A stretch of DNA of 64,000 bases from Blastococcus aurantiacus (GCF_900102425.1 NZ_FNBT01000002.1:62001-126000); one strand, 5' to 3'. Shown: positions 27,516-36,943, counted from the first letter of the stretch. Numbers and translations: made by a program. Notes: generated by a model not told the origin, from the sequence alone.

Positions 27516-28433
27516 TCAGTCGTGCACGGGCGCCTCGTGGCCGGCGTGCGAGCGGGCCTCCAGCTGGAAGGTGCAGTGCTCCACGTCGAAGTGCGACCCG
27601 AGGCAGGCGCACAGCGCATCGAGCACCCGCCCGCCGTGCCCGGCCCCGAGCGCCTCGTCGGTGACGACGACGTGCGCGGAGAGGACCGGCAGCCCCGAGG
27701 TGATCGTCCAGGCGTGCAGGTCGTGCACGCCGACGACGCCGTCCACGCCGAGTATGTGCTCCCGGACGGTGCCGAGGTCGACGCCGCGGGGTGCTGCCTC
27801 CAGCAGGATGTCCAAGGCCTCGCGCAGCAGGTGCCAGGCCCGCGGCAGCACGAGGACGCCGATGGCCAGCGACGCCACCGTGTCGGCGTGCGACCAGCCG
27901 GTGACGGCCATGACCAGCGCGGCGACGATGACCGCCACCGAGCCGAGGGCGTCGGCCAGCACCTCGAGGTAGGCGCCGCGCAGGTTGAGCGACTCCCCCC
28001 TCCCCTGGTGCAGCACGGCGAGCGACACCAGGTTGACCACGAGCCCGACGGCGCCCACGGCGAGCACCAGCCCCGGCGCGATCTCCGGGGGGCTGCCGAT
28101 CCGGCGGACCCCCTCGACCAGCACGTACCCGGCCACCCCGAGCAGCAGCAGCCCGTTGGCGACGGCGGCGAGGATCTCGGCGCGCTGCCAGCCGAAGGTG
28201 CGCCGTCCCCGGGCCGGCCGCTGGGCGAGGGTGACCGCCGTGAGGGCGAGGGCGATCCCGACCGCGTCCGTCGCCATGTGGCCGGCGTCGGCGAGCAGCG
28301 CCAGGGAACCGCTGAGGACGGCGGCGACGAGCTCCGTCGCAAGCACCGCGACGGTCAGCCCGAGCACGACCGCGAGCCGACGGCGCCTCCCCCGGGTTGC
28401 CGGTGCGGCGGCATGGCCGTGGTCGTGCCCCAT
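27516..28433 (-). CDS. Cation diffusion facilitator, CzcD-like metal exporter
   Basis: 305 aa, six transmembrane helices and a cytosolic C-terminal ferredoxin-like domain (DLHAWTITSGLPVLSAHVVV). The transport site in helix 2 is LLADAGHMATDAVG. In helix 5 the usual His-x-x-x-Asp pair reads EVLADALGS, so the His position is Glu, which may change metal preference away from strict Zn. A short His-rich N-terminus (MGHDHGHAA) is present. Start 28433 has GGAGGACGC upstream. Metal identity cannot be told from sequence. Confidence 0.9.
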   Translation of the reverse strand: MGHDHGHAAAPATRGRRRRLAVVLGLTVAVLATELVAAVLSGSLALLADAGHMATDAVGIALALTAVTLAQRPARGRRTFGWQRAEILAAVANGLLLLGVAGYVLVEGVRRIGSPPEIAPGLVLAVGAVGLVVNLVSLAVLHQGRGESLNLRGAYLEVLADALGSVAVIVAALVMAVTGWSHADTVASLAIGVLVLPRAWHLLREALDILLEAAPRGVDLGTVREHILGVDGVVGVHDLHAWTITSGLPVLSAHVVVTDEALGAGHGGRVLDALCACLGSHFDVEHCTFQLEARSHAGHEAPVHD

Positions 28434-28483
28434 GCGTCCTCCCTCCGGCATCCCTCCCGGGGCGGAAGTCTGCCGGATGCACC

Positions 28484-28517
28484 ACGCCCCCGGCCGGAGG
28501 AGTCCGGCCGGGGGCGT
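28484..28517 (-). terminator. Terminator of the M23 peptidase gene
   Basis: A perfect 15-bp stem, ACGCCCCCGGCCGGA against its complement with a 4-nt loop, lies 27 bp after the M23 stop. Confidence 0.85.
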
Positions 28518-28544
28518 CGAGGTGCGGGTCCTGGGCGCGAGGTG

Positions 28545-30209
28545 TCAGATCTGGACGCCGCGCTCCCGCAGCCACGGCAGCGGGTCGACCTTGGTGCCGT
28601 TCATCCCGCCGACGTGCACCTCGAAGTGCAGGTGCGGCCCGGTCGACTGACCGCGGTTGCCCAGCAGGGCGATGGTGTCACCGGCGCGGACCACCTGACC
28701 GGCCTCGACGAGGATCTCGTCCATGTGGCCGTAGACGGTGACGTCGCCGTTGTCGTGCTGGATGTAGACCACGAGGCCGTACCCGCCGGCCGGTCCTGCC
28801 TCGAGGACGACGCCGTCCATGACCGCGTACTCCGGGGTCCGCATCGGCGCCGCCAGGTCGATGCCGGCGTGCACCGTGCCCCAGCGGGCGCCGAAGCCGC
28901 TGGTGAGCCGGGCACCGTTCACCGGCGCCACGACCTTCGGGCGGGCCGCCTCGGCAGCCGCCACGACGGCGAAGAAGTCGGCCTTGGCCTGGACGTCGGC
29001 GGCCGCGGTCGAGGCCGCGTCGCGCTCATTGCGGCTGACGACCAGTTCCTGGAGCAGGCGGGTGGACTCGGCGTCGGCCAGGGCCGCCGTCGGCTCCGCC
29101 TCGATGCCGAGCTGCTCGGCGACGCTGACCGTCTCGGCGACGGCGGGTGCGTCGGCGCGGGCGGAGGGGTCGGTGTCGACGAACGCCCCCACGCTCAGCG
29201 CACCCACGATGCCGGCCGCCAGGTAGAAGGCGGGACGGCGGCGCACGACCGGCATGCGGTGGCGACCCGTCCGCCGGGGGCGCCGGTCGGCGGTGGCCAG
29301 GGCCACCTCGGCCGGCTCGACCTGCAGCTGGGCCAGGGCCTCGTCCACGAACGCCGGGACGACGGCCGCGGCCGGCGCGGAGTCCTCGGGCCGGTCCGGC
29401 GGGAGGACGACGACGTCGGCGACAGTCCCGGGCTCGACGGTCTCCACCGCGATGTCCGCCACGACGAGATCGGTCACCGGGACGACCTCTGCGGGGACGA
29501 CCACTGCGGGGGCGGAGGGACGGGGCCGCGGGCGGGGCTTCGCCTGCTGCACCGGCGCCGCGGCCTGCTCGACGGCGGCCGGCTCAGCGGGGACGACCCT
29601 CCTCGCGGGCGCAGCCTTCGCCCTGGCGGCGGCTGGCGTGGCCGCAGCGCGCTTCGTCGCGGCGGCGTTCCTGGTCGTACCGGCGGCCTTCGTCGGAGCG
29701 CCGGCCCCGGCCTTCGGGGACGCCGTGGTCCTGGCGGCAGCCTCGGCCTTCGCCGTCCCCGCGGTCGGGGCCTTCGCGGCCTTCGAGGTCGTGGCCTTCG
29801 ACGCGGCAGCAGCCCTGGCCGCAGTCGTGGCCCGTGCGGCGGCGGTGCGCGCCGTCGTCGCCCCTGCGCTGGCGGCCTTCGCGGCTGCCGTGCGGGCGGT
29901 CGCCGCCGCGGTGCGGGCGGCGGTCGATCCCGCGGCAGCGGTGGTGGCGGCCTTGGCCCGGGCGGCCAGCGAACCGGCAGCGGTCACAGCCTTGGCCGTC
30001 GAGCGCCCGCCACCGGGACGGTCAGCGGCGATCCCCGTGCGCGACGCCTTCCCCTGGCGCTGCTGCGGGACCTGCGGGGAGACCTTCCCGTCGACCTCCC
30101 CGGCCGGGCGCCGCGAGTTCACGCGGGTCGCCGTGGGGGTCGTGGCCGGCGTCGCGGGAGCGACGTCCCGACCGTCCTCGACGGGTCGATCGTGGTGGAG
30201 CGAAGTCAT
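28545..30209 (-). CDS. M23 family metallopeptidase with long Ala/Lys/Arg-rich cytoplasmic tail
   Basis: 554 aa. Residues 60-235 are low complexity (Ala, Lys, Thr, Arg; units such as AARTAAA and AAKAAS), resembling a histone-H1/HupB tail. A transmembrane helix spans about 326-344 (AFYLAAGIVGALSVGAFV) after a basic stretch, so the tail should be cytoplasmic and the rest outside. A coiled-coil-like region (370-420) leads to a LytM/M23 peptidase with intact zinc ligands His447 and Asp451 (VHAGIDLAAP), catalytic His495, and His526/His528 (GPHLHFEVH). It should cleave peptidoglycan cross-links. Own terminator. Upstream gap 30210-30495 (286 bp) is relatively AT-rich and probably holds divergent promoters, but I see no certain motif. 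Confidence 0.88.
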   Translation of the reverse strand: MTSLHHDRPVEDGRDVAPATPATTPTATRVNSRRPAGEVDGKVSPQVPQQRQGKASRTGIAADRPGGGRSTAKAVTAAGSLAARAKAATTAAAGSTAARTAAATARTAAAKAASAGATTARTAAARATTAARAAAASKATTSKAAKAPTAGTAKAEAAARTTASPKAGAGAPTKAAGTTRNAAATKRAAATPAAARAKAAPARRVVPAEPAAVEQAAAPVQQAKPRPRPRPSAPAVVVPAEVVPVTDLVVADIAVETVEPGTVADVVVLPPDRPEDSAPAAAVVPAFVDEALAQLQVEPAEVALATADRRPRRTGRHRMPVVRRRPAFYLAAGIVGALSVGAFVDTDPSARADAPAVAETVSVAEQLGIEAEPTAALADAESTRLLQELVVSRNERDAASTAAADVQAKADFFAVVAAAEAARPKVVAPVNGARLTSGFGARWGTVHAGIDLAAPMRTPEYAVMDGVVLEAGPAGGYGLVVYIQHDNGDVTVYGHMDEILVEAGQVVRAGDTIALLGNRGQSTGPHLHFEVHVGGMNGTKVDPLPWLRERGVQI

Positions 30210-30495
30210 GCACCTGGAGCTTCCGTAGGGGGCATTGCCGTGCCCCCGGGGAGAAGGGCGGGGCCCATGTAAACACGTCGTGATCGGTTCGTGATCTGCG
30301 TCGCGGGGTATTGACCTGCAGTTCTGTGGTCTTAGCCACGGAAAACCATGGGTGTGGTTCGGCCGGGTGTAACGCCTTTGTCACAAAGGGTGAGTGGCAC
30401 GCCGTAGCTGGTTGAAAGTTGCGCCAGGTCGCCCGCACCAGGGCAGAGAGCCGTCGGAACAACCGAACCACGGCCCTAACGAGGAGACGAACCGC

Positions 30496-31677
30496 ATGCG
30501 CGCAGTGACCTGGCACGGCCGAGGGGACGTCCGGGTGGAGACCGTCCCGGACCCGACGATCCAGGACCCCACCGACGTGATCGTCGAGATCACCTCGAGC
30601 GGCATCTGCGGCTCCGACCTCCACCTCATCGAGGTCATGGCGCCGTTCATGTCGGTGGGCGACATCATGGGTCACGAGCCGATGGGCGTGGTCCGGGAGG
30701 TCGGCCGCGAGGTCACCGCGGTCAAGGCCGGCGACCGGGTCGTCGTCCCGTTCAACATCTCGTGCAACACCTGCTGGATGTGCTCGCAGGGGCTGAACTC
30801 CCAGTGCGAGACGACCCAGAACCGCGAGCAGGGCATGGGCGCCTCGCTGTTCGGCTACACGAAGCTCTACGGGCAGGTGCCCGGCGGTCAGGCGGAGTAC
30901 CTGCGCGTGCCCTTCGGCAACACCCTGCCGATCAAGGTGCCCGACGCGCCGCTGGACGACCGGTACGTCTACCTCTCCGACGTCCTCCCGACCGCGTGGC
31001 AGGCGGTGCAGTACGCCGGCATCCCGCAGGGCGGCAGCGTGCTGGTCCTCGGCCTCGGGCCGATCGGCGACATGTGCACCCGCATCGCCAAGCACCTGGG
31101 CGCCGGTCAGGTCATCGCCTCCGACGTCGTCCCCGAGCGGCTGGCCCGGGCCCGGCGCAACGGCATCACCGTCATCGACACCACCACCCAGGCCGACGTG
31201 GTGGCCCAGGTGCGCGACCTGACGGACGGCCGCGGGCCCGACGCGGTCATCGATGCCGTCGGCATGGAGGCGCACGGCTCGCCGGTGGCGACCTTCGCGC
31301 AGAAGGCGTCGGCGCTCGTCCCCGACGCGATCATGGAGAAGGTCATGCAGGTGGCCGGCGTCGACCGGCTGGCGGCGCTCAACACCGCCATCGAGGCGGT
31401 GCGCCGCGGCGGCACCATCTCCCTCTCCGGCGTCTACGGCGGCGCCACCGACCCCCTGCCCCTCATGCGCATGTTCGACAAGCAGATCCAGTTGCGCATG
31501 GGCCAGGCCAACGTCTGGCGCTGGGTGCCCGACATCCTGCCGCTGCTGCTCGAGGGCGACCCGCTGGGCGTCGACGACTTCGCCACGCACCGGGTGCCGC
31601 TCGAGCAGGCTCCCGAGGCGTACGCGAACTTCCGCGAGAAGAAGGACGGCGCCGTCAAGGTGCTGCTCCAGCCCTGA
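30496..31677 (+). CDS. Zinc-dependent alcohol dehydrogenase (medium chain)
   Basis: 393 aa. Catalytic zinc site: SGICGSDLHLIE and GHEPMGVV. The structural zinc site has four Cys in CNTCWMCSQGLNSQC. Nucleotide binding is in VLVLGLGPIGDM followed by an acidic SDVVPERL end, which favours NAD. Overall it resembles the FdhA-like group acting on formaldehyde or glutathione/mycothiol adducts, but substrate is uncertain. The start is well set by GAGGAGACGA. Preceded by the 286-bp gap shared with the divergent M23 gene. Confidence 0.9.
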   Translation: MRAVTWHGRGDVRVETVPDPTIQDPTDVIVEITSSGICGSDLHLIEVMAPFMSVGDIMGHEPMGVVREVGREVTAVKAGDRVVVPFNISCNTCWMCSQGLNSQCETTQNREQGMGASLFGYTKLYGQVPGGQAEYLRVPFGNTLPIKVPDAPLDDRYVYLSDVLPTAWQAVQYAGIPQGGSVLVLGLGPIGDMCTRIAKHLGAGQVIASDVVPERLARARRNGITVIDTTTQADVVAQVRDLTDGRGPDAVIDAVGMEAHGSPVATFAQKASALVPDAIMEKVMQVAGVDRLAALNTAIEAVRRGGTISLSGVYGGATDPLPLMRMFDKQIQLRMGQANVWRWVPDILPLLLEGDPLGVDDFATHRVPLEQAPEAYANFREKKDGAVKVLLQP

Positions 31678-31723
31678 CCGGCGCACCGGGGGCGAACACC
31701 CGCCCCTGGTGTGAGCAGCTCCA

Positions 31724-31754
31724 CCGCCGCCCCGGGCATGCCCCGGGGCGGCGG
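31724..31754 (+). terminator. Terminator after the alcohol dehydrogenase gene
   Basis: A perfect 13-bp GC stem, CCGCCGCCCCGGG against CCCGGGGCGGCGG with loop CATGC, lies 46 bp after the stop. Confidence 0.8.
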
Positions 31755-31857
31755 ACCGCTGCAACCGGCAGAGAATGAGGCACCACCGCCTCAGCCCGGC
31801 CCTCCAGGACGACGCCGTCCGCCGGCTCCTGCCCGCCCGCGTCCCTGGAGTTCCCCC

Positions 31858-33060
31858 GTGCCCCGCGCCCTGCTCGCCCTGGCCATCGGCGCCTTCGGGA
31901 TCGGCACGACCGAGTTCGTCGTCATGGGCATGCTGCCCGAGATCGCCGACGGCCTCGACGTGTCGGTGTCCGCCGTCGGCCTGCTCATCTCCGCCTACGC
32001 CATCGGCGTCGTGGTCGGCGCCCCCACGCTCACCGCGCTCGGCCTGCGCTTCACGCCCCGCCAGACGCTCGTCGCGCTGATGGTGGTCTTCGTCGTCGGC
32101 AACCTGCTCGCCGCGTGCGCCCCGACCTACGGCACGCTCGCCGCGGCCCGGGTGCTCACCGCCCTCGCACACGGCTCCTTCTTCGGCGTGGGTGCGATCG
32201 CGGCCCGCCGGCTCGTCGCCCCCGAGCGCGCCACCCAGGCGATCTCCCTCATGGTCACCGGGCTGACGCTGGCCAACGTCATCGGCGTCCCGGCCGGTAC
32301 CTGGGTCGCCCAGCAGACCAGCTGGCGGCTGGTGCTGGCCGCCATCGCCGGGATCGGCGTCCTGACCATCGCCGGGCTGCTGGCCTGGCTGCCCTCGGAC
32401 GGCGGCGAGCCGACGGACCTGCGCACCGAGCTCTCCGCGTTCCGCAGCCGCCAGGTCTGGCTGGTCCTCGCCCTCACGATGGTCGGCTTCGCGGCCACCT
32501 TCGCGGTCTACAGCTACGTGGCACCGATCCTCACCGACCTGGCAGGCTTCTCCTCCGGCAGCGTCACGCCGGTGCTCGCGCTGTTCGGCGTCGGCACCAC
32601 GGTGGGCACGCTGCTGGGCGGCCGACTGGGCAGCCGCTTCGACTTCGGGTTCGTCGCGCTCGGGATGCTCGGGGTCGCCGTCGTGCTCGCGGTGTTCGCC
32701 CTCTCCGCCCGCAACGCCGTCGCCGCCGTCGTCCTGCTGGTGCTGTTCGGCACGCTCGGCTTCGCGATGGGGCCGATCGTGCTCAACGGCGTCATCGAGG
32801 CCGCGGCCGTGCCCGGCGGCAGCCTGGTGTCGGCCGCCAACCAGGCCGCCTTCAACGTGGCCAACGCCCTGGGTGCGGCGCTCGGCGCGCTGGTCATCTC
32901 CCAGGGGTACGGCCTCACCGCGCCGATGTGGGTGGGTGCGGGGCTGGCCGTCGCCGGCGCCGGCATCGCGCTGTGGGTCCGGCAGGGTGCGCGCCGGCCG
33001 GTGGGCACACCCCTCTCCTCGTCCGTCCCCGCCGCACCGGAGCCCGCGGGCGCGCGCTGA
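31858..33060 (+). CDS. MFS transporter, DHA1 family (AraJ/YdhP-like)
   Basis: 400 aa with 12 transmembrane helices from a GTG at 31858 preceded by GGAG at seven bases. The N-terminal signature LLALAIGAFGIGTTEFVVMGMLPEIADGL and the conserved AYAIGVVVGAPTLTALGLRFTPRQTLV are typical of the AraJ/YdhP efflux group. Members export sugars, purine analogues or drugs. A longer frame upstream would cover the terminator hairpin and is rejected. Substrate unknown. Confidence 0.88.
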   Translation: MPRALLALAIGAFGIGTTEFVVMGMLPEIADGLDVSVSAVGLLISAYAIGVVVGAPTLTALGLRFTPRQTLVALMVVFVVGNLLAACAPTYGTLAAARVLTALAHGSFFGVGAIAARRLVAPERATQAISLMVTGLTLANVIGVPAGTWVAQQTSWRLVLAAIAGIGVLTIAGLLAWLPSDGGEPTDLRTELSAFRSRQVWLVLALTMVGFAATFAVYSYVAPILTDLAGFSSGSVTPVLALFGVGTTVGTLLGGRLGSRFDFGFVALGMLGVAVVLAVFALSARNAVAAVVLLVLFGTLGFAMGPIVLNGVIEAAAVPGGSLVSAANQAAFNVANALGAALGALVISQGYGLTAPMWVGAGLAVAGAGIALWVRQGARRPVGTPLSSSVPAAPEPAGAR

Positions 33061-33098
33061 GCCGCGCATACCCCGCCGCTCGGGGGTAGGGACCGGCC

Positions 33099-33992
33099 AT
33101 GACCATCGGCACCGCAGAACCCTCCGGCACCTACCCCCTGGGCGGCCGCGCCGTCTTCCGTCTCGGCTACGGCGCGATGCAGCTCGCCGGCCCGCACGTG
33201 ATGGGGCCGCCGGCCGACCGGGACGAGGCGATCGCGGTGCTCCGCCGCGCGGTCGAGCTGGGCGTGAACCACATCGACACCAGCGACTACTACGGCCCGC
33301 ACGTGGTCAACGAGCTCATCCGGGAGGCGCTGCACCCCTACCCCGAGGACCTGGTGATCGTCACCAAGGTCGGTGCCCGGCGGACCCCCGAGGGCGAGTG
33401 GCCGGAGGCGCTGTCGGCCGACGAGCTGCGCTCCGCCGTCGAGGACAACCTGCGCAACCTGGGCGTCGAGGCGATGGACGTGGTGAACCTGCGGATGCCC
33501 GGCTTCGCCGAGCCGGTCGAGCGCTCGCTGGCCGAGCCGTTCGAGGCGCTCGCCCAGCTGCAGCAGGAGGGGAAGATCAGGCAACTGGGCATCAGCAACG
33601 TCACCACGCAGATGGTCGCCGAGGCCCGCGCCATCGCACCGGTGGCATGCGTGCAGAACCACTACAACCTGGTGCACCGGGACGACGACCCGCTGATCGA
33701 CGCCCTGGCGCGCGAGGACATCGCCTACGTGCCGTTCTTCCCCCTCGGCGGGTTCAGCCCGCTGCAGTCGGCGGCCCTGGAGACGGTGGCCCGGCGGCTG
33801 GAGACGACGCCGATGCAGGTGGCCCTGGCCTGGCTGCTTACCCGGTCGCCCAACGTGCTGCTCATCCCCGGGACGTCGTCGGTGGCGCACCTGGAGGAGA
33901 ACATGCTCGCCTCCGCGCGGGTGCTCGGTCCCCTGGAGCTCCAGGAGCTCGACCGCATCGGCGGCACCGGGGAGCCCGACGTCGACCTGTGA
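33099..33992 (+). CDS. Aldo/keto reductase, YdbC-like
   Basis: 297 aa TIM-barrel oxidoreductase. Nearly every block lines up with E. coli Ydb[28 protein letters not shown] (Asp and Tyr of the tetrad), IVTKVGARR (Lys) and CVQNHYNLVHR. NADPH binding comes from LLIPGTSSVAHLEENM. The tetrad His position is Arg in DVVNLRMPG, as in YdbC itself. YdbC has been linked to pyridoxal reduction, so that is a reasonable substrate guess. A second, truncated copy is at the left edge of the window. Confidence 0.9.
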   Translation: MTIGTAEPSGTYPLGGRAVFRLGYGAMQLAGPHVMGPPADRDEAIAVLRRAVELGVNHIDTSDYYGPHVVNELIREALHPYPEDLVIVTKVGARRTPEGEWPEALSADELRSAVEDNLRNLGVEAMDVVNLRMPGFAEPVERSLAEPFEALAQLQQEGKIRQLGISNVTTQMVAEARAIAPVACVQNHYNLVHRDDDPLIDALAREDIAYVPFFPLGGFSPLQSAALETVARRLETTPMQVALAWLLTRSPNVLLIPGTSSVAHLEENMLASARVLGPLELQELDRIGGTGEPDVDL

Positions 33993-33995
33993 GCG

Positions 33996-35315
33996 TCAGC
34001 CGCCCACCGGGCCGAGCACCCGGTCGAGGTGCGCGTTGCCCAGCACCCCGACCGGGTCCAACCGCGCGCGCAGGGCCGTGAACTCGTCGAACCGTGGATA
34101 GCGGGTGCGCAGCGCCGCCGCGTCCAGGCCGTGCAGCTTCCCCCAGTGCGGCCGGCCACCGACGCTGCCGGCCAGCGACTCGAGGGCGGCGAACCAGGAG
34201 CCCGGGTCGGTGCGGGCCGGGACGTGCGCAGCGATGTAGGCGGTGTCCCGGCCCGAGGCCGTCGACAGCGGGATGTCGTCGGCGGCCGCCACCCGCACCT
34301 CGACGGGGAAGGATGCCTGGAACTCCCCGGCCGCGGCGATCCGGTGCAGCTCGGTCAGGATCGCGGGTGCCTCGTCCCGCGGGACGGCGTACTCCATCTC
34401 GACGAAGCGCACCCGGCGCCGGCTGACGAAGACGCGGTGCGAGGCGTCGGTCCACGAGCGCCTGCCCAGCCCCCGGGCGGTGACGGCGGCCAGCTGCGGG
34501 ATCAGCGCGGGCCGGCGGCGGCCGGCTGCGACCATGCCCGCGAAGACGATGTTGGACAGGACCTCGTCCTCCCACACCGCGCGCCAGCGCGGAAGCGGGG
34601 CCAGGCCCGACTCCAGCGGCACGCGGGTGTTGCGCTTGGTCAGGCACCGGTCGGTGTGCGGGAACCAGTAGAACTCGACGTGGTCGGTCGAGGTCATGAA
34701 CTCCCCGAACCCGTCCAGCAGGTCCCCGAGGCGGGCCGGCCCCTCCTCCGCTCGCAGCGCGAAGGCCGGCTCCGCCTGCAGGGTCACCGTGTCGAGCACA
34801 CCCAGGGCGCCCAGCCCGATGCGGGCGGCGGCGAAGACGTCGGCGTTCTCGTCGGCGGAGCAGTGCAGGCGCGAGCCGTCGGCCAGCACCAGGTCCAGGG
34901 CCCGCAGCTGGGTGGCCAGGCCGCCGAAGCGGGCGCCGGTGCCGTGCGTGCCGGTGGAGAGCGCGCCGGAGACGGTCTGCCGGTCGATGTCGCCGAGGTT
35001 GGTCAGGGACCAGCCCCGCGCGGCGAGCTCGGCGTTGAGCCGGTGCAGCGGCATCCCCGCCTGCACCGTGACCAGCCCGGCGCCGTCGACGTCCACCAGG
35101 GCGGCGTGCCGGTCGAGCACCAGCTGGACGTCCTCGGGCCGGCCGATGGCGGTGAACGAGTGCCCCGAGCCGATGGGGCGCACCCGGCGGCCCGACTCCC
35201 CCGCCCGCACGAGGGCGGCCGCGATCTCGTCGGCACTTGTGGGGTGGACGACGTCGACCCCCGCCACCCGCTGGTTGCCGGCCCAGTTCCGCCAGTTCCC
35301 GTCCTCGGTGATCAT
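33996..35315 (-). CDS. FAD-dependent sugar-lactone oxidase (arabinono/gulono-lactone oxidase family)
   Basis: 439 aa. A VAO-type FAD domain is in front: RRVRPIGSGHSFTAI carries the His for covalent flavin attachment, and DRQTVSGALSTGTHGTGARFGGLA is the pyrophosphate loop. The C-terminal ALO domain has DHVEFYWFPHTDRCL and the closing RYPRFDEFTALRARLDPVGVLGNAHLDRVLG. Family members oxidise aldono-lactones or alditols with oxygen or an electron carrier. Its ATG overlaps the ABC-F stop. Precise substrate unknown. Confidence 0.88.
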   Translation of the reverse strand: MITEDGNWRNWAGNQRVAGVDVVHPTSADEIAAALVRAGESGRRVRPIGSGHSFTAIGRPEDVQLVLDRHAALVDVDGAGLVTVQAGMPLHRLNAELAARGWSLTNLGDIDRQTVSGALSTGTHGTGARFGGLATQLRALDLVLADGSRLHCSADENADVFAAARIGLGALGVLDTVTLQAEPAFALRAEEGPARLGDLLDGFGEFMTSTDHVEFYWFPHTDRCLTKRNTRVPLESGLAPLPRWRAVWEDEVLSNIVFAGMVAAGRRRPALIPQLAAVTARGLGRRSWTDASHRVFVSRRRVRFVEMEYAVPRDEAPAILTELHRIAAAGEFQASFPVEVRVAAADDIPLSTASGRDTAYIAAHVPARTDPGSWFAALESLAGSVGGRPHWGKLHGLDAAALRTRYPRFDEFTALRARLDPVGVLGNAHLDRVLGPVGG

Positions 35316-36943
35316 CGGGCGCGGGCGACCCGGGTCTCGTCGAACACCGGCTCGGCCGACTCGTAGACCCGCCCGTCGGAGCCGAACACGAGGAACCGGT
35401 CGAAGGAGCGGGCGAACCACCGGTCGTGGGTCACCGCCAGCACGGTGCCCTCGAAGGCGGCCAGCGCCTCCTCCAGGGCCTCGGCCGAGAGCACGTCGAG
35501 GTTGTCGGTGGGCTCGTCGAGCAGCAGCAGCGTGGCGCCGCCCAGCTCGAGCATGAGGATCTGGAAGCGCGCCTGCTGCCCGCCCGAGAGCGTCCGGAAG
35601 GGCTGGTCGGCGGCCCCGTTGAGCCCGTAGCGGCGCAGCGCGGCCATGGCGCGGCCCCGGTCCACGCCGGGGCGGCCCGGCTCGCCGTGCCAGAGCAGGT
35701 CGACCGGCGTCCGGTCCTGCCACTCGGGGTGGGCGTGCGTCTGGGCGAAGATCCCGGGGACGACGCGCGCGCCCAGCCGCCAGGAGCCGGTGTGCGCGAC
35801 GTCCTGCCCGGCGAGCAGCCGGAGGAAGTGCGACTTGCCCGCACCGTTGGCACCCAGGACGCCCACGCGGTCGCCGAACCAGAGCTCGGCGTCGAAGGGC
35901 TGCATGAGGCCGGTCAGCTCCAGCCCCTCGGCGATCACCGAGCGCACGCCCGTCCGCCCGCCGCGCAGCCGCATCGCCACCTTCTGCTCCGGCGGACGCT
36001 CCGGCGGCGGGCCGGCCGCCTCGAACTTGGCCAGCCGGGTCTGCATCGCGTGGTACCGGTTGGCCATGTCCGGGGAGTTCGCGGCCTGCTGCTGCATGGT
36101 GCGCACCAGGTCGATCAGCCGCTGGTGCTCCTCGTCCCAGCGGCGCCGCAGCTCGGCCAGCCGCTCGTGCCGCGCGGTGCGGGCCTCGGGGTAGGAGGCG
36201 AACCCGCCGCCGTGCACCCACGCGGTCCCGCCCTCGACGGTGATGACCCGGTCGGCCACCCGCGCCAGCAGCTCGCGGTCGTGGCTGACGAACAGGACCG
36301 TCTTGCGGGTCTCCAGCAGCCGCTCCTCCAGCCAGCGCTTGCCCGGGACGTCGAGGTAGTTGTCCGGCTCGTCGAGCAGCAGCACCTGGTCGGGGCCGCG
36401 CAGCAGCGCCTCGAGCGCCAGCCGCTTCTGCTCCCCGCCCGACAGCGTCGAGAGCTCGCGGTACTTGCACCGGTCGTAGGGCACGCCCAGCGCGGCGACG
36501 GTCACGGTGTCCCAGGTGACCTCGATGTCGTAGCCGCCGACGTCGCCCCAGTGCGCCAGCGCGTTCGCGTAGGTCATCTGGGTGGGTTCGTCGTCGCTCT
36601 CCATCATGGCGAGCTCGGCGGCCTCGACCGCGTGCCACGCCTCCTGGACGGCGGGCGGCGCGAGGTCCACGAGCAGCCGCTGGACGGTGGTGCCGTCGCG
36701 CACCGAGCCGATGAACTGGCGCATCACGCCCAGCCCGCCCGTGCGCGCGATCGCGCCGGCCTCGGGCACCAGGTCACCGGCGATGATCCGCAGCAGCGTC
36801 GTCTTGCCGGCCCCGTTCTCGCCGACGAGCGCGGCACGGGCACCCTCGCCGACGCGGAACGAGACGTCGTCCAGCAGCACCCGCCCGTCGGAGAGGGTGT
36901 GCCGGACCGCGCTCACGTCGACCGAACCGGAACCGATGCCCAC
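35312..36943 (-). CDS. ABC-F family ATPase
   Basis: 543 aa soluble protein with two ATP-binding cassettes and no transmembrane domain. Walker A motifs are GENGAGKTTLL and GANGAGKSHFL. Signatures are LSGGEQKRLALE and LSGGQQARFQI, and Walker B are LLLDEPDNYLD and LLLDEPTDNLD. The linker (about 250-330) is charged and helical, as in ribosome-acting ABC-F factors. Translation-factor versus antibiotic-resistance role cannot be separated here. It is coupled to the lactone oxidase downstream (ATGA). Confidence 0.92.
   Translation of the reverse strand: MGIGSGSVDVSAVRHTLSDGRVLLDDVSFRVGEGARAALVGENGAGKTTLLRIIAGDLVPEAGAIARTGGLGVMRQFIGSVRDGTTVQRLLVDLAPPAVQEAWHAVEAAELAMMESDDEPTQMTYANALAHWGDVGGYDIEVTWDTVTVAALGVPYDRCKYRELSTLSGGEQKRLALEALLRGPDQVLLLDEPDNYLDVPGKRWLEERLLETRKTVLFVSHDRELLARVADRVITVEGGTAWVHGGGFASYPEARTARHERLAELRRRWDEEHQRLIDLVRTMQQQAANSPDMANRYHAMQTRLAKFEAAGPPPERPPEQKVAMRLRGGRTGVRSVIAEGLELTGLMQPFDAELWFGDRVGVLGANGAGKSHFLRLLAGQDVAHTGSWRLGARVVPGIFAQTHAHPEWQDRTPVDLLWHGEPGRPGVDRGRAMAALRRYGLNGAADQPFRTLSGGQQARFQILMLELGGATLLLLDEPTDNLDVLSAEALEEALAAFEGTVLAVTHDRWFARSFDRFLVFGSDGRVYESAEPVFDETRVARAR

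Noticed and set aside
27468-30272. Long plus-strand frame (934 codons) opposite the CDF and M23 genes
   Set aside because: Antisense shadow; the Gly/Arg-rich tail mirrors the Ala-rich region of the M23 tail.
30369-30386. TGTAACGCCTTTGTCACA as a CRP site
   Set aside because: Half-sites are right but the spacer is 8 bp rather than 6, so it does not fit CRP geometry.
30210-30495. Possible c-di-AMP (ydaO-type) riboswitch before the M23 gene
   Set aside because: Such riboswitches often precede wall-hydrolase genes in actinobacteria, but I could not find the conserved core segments in either strand.
30022-33069. Long minus-strand frame (1015 codons) opposite the alcohol dehydrogenase and MFS genes
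   Set aside because: Antisense to two well-supported enzymes; no motif in its translation.
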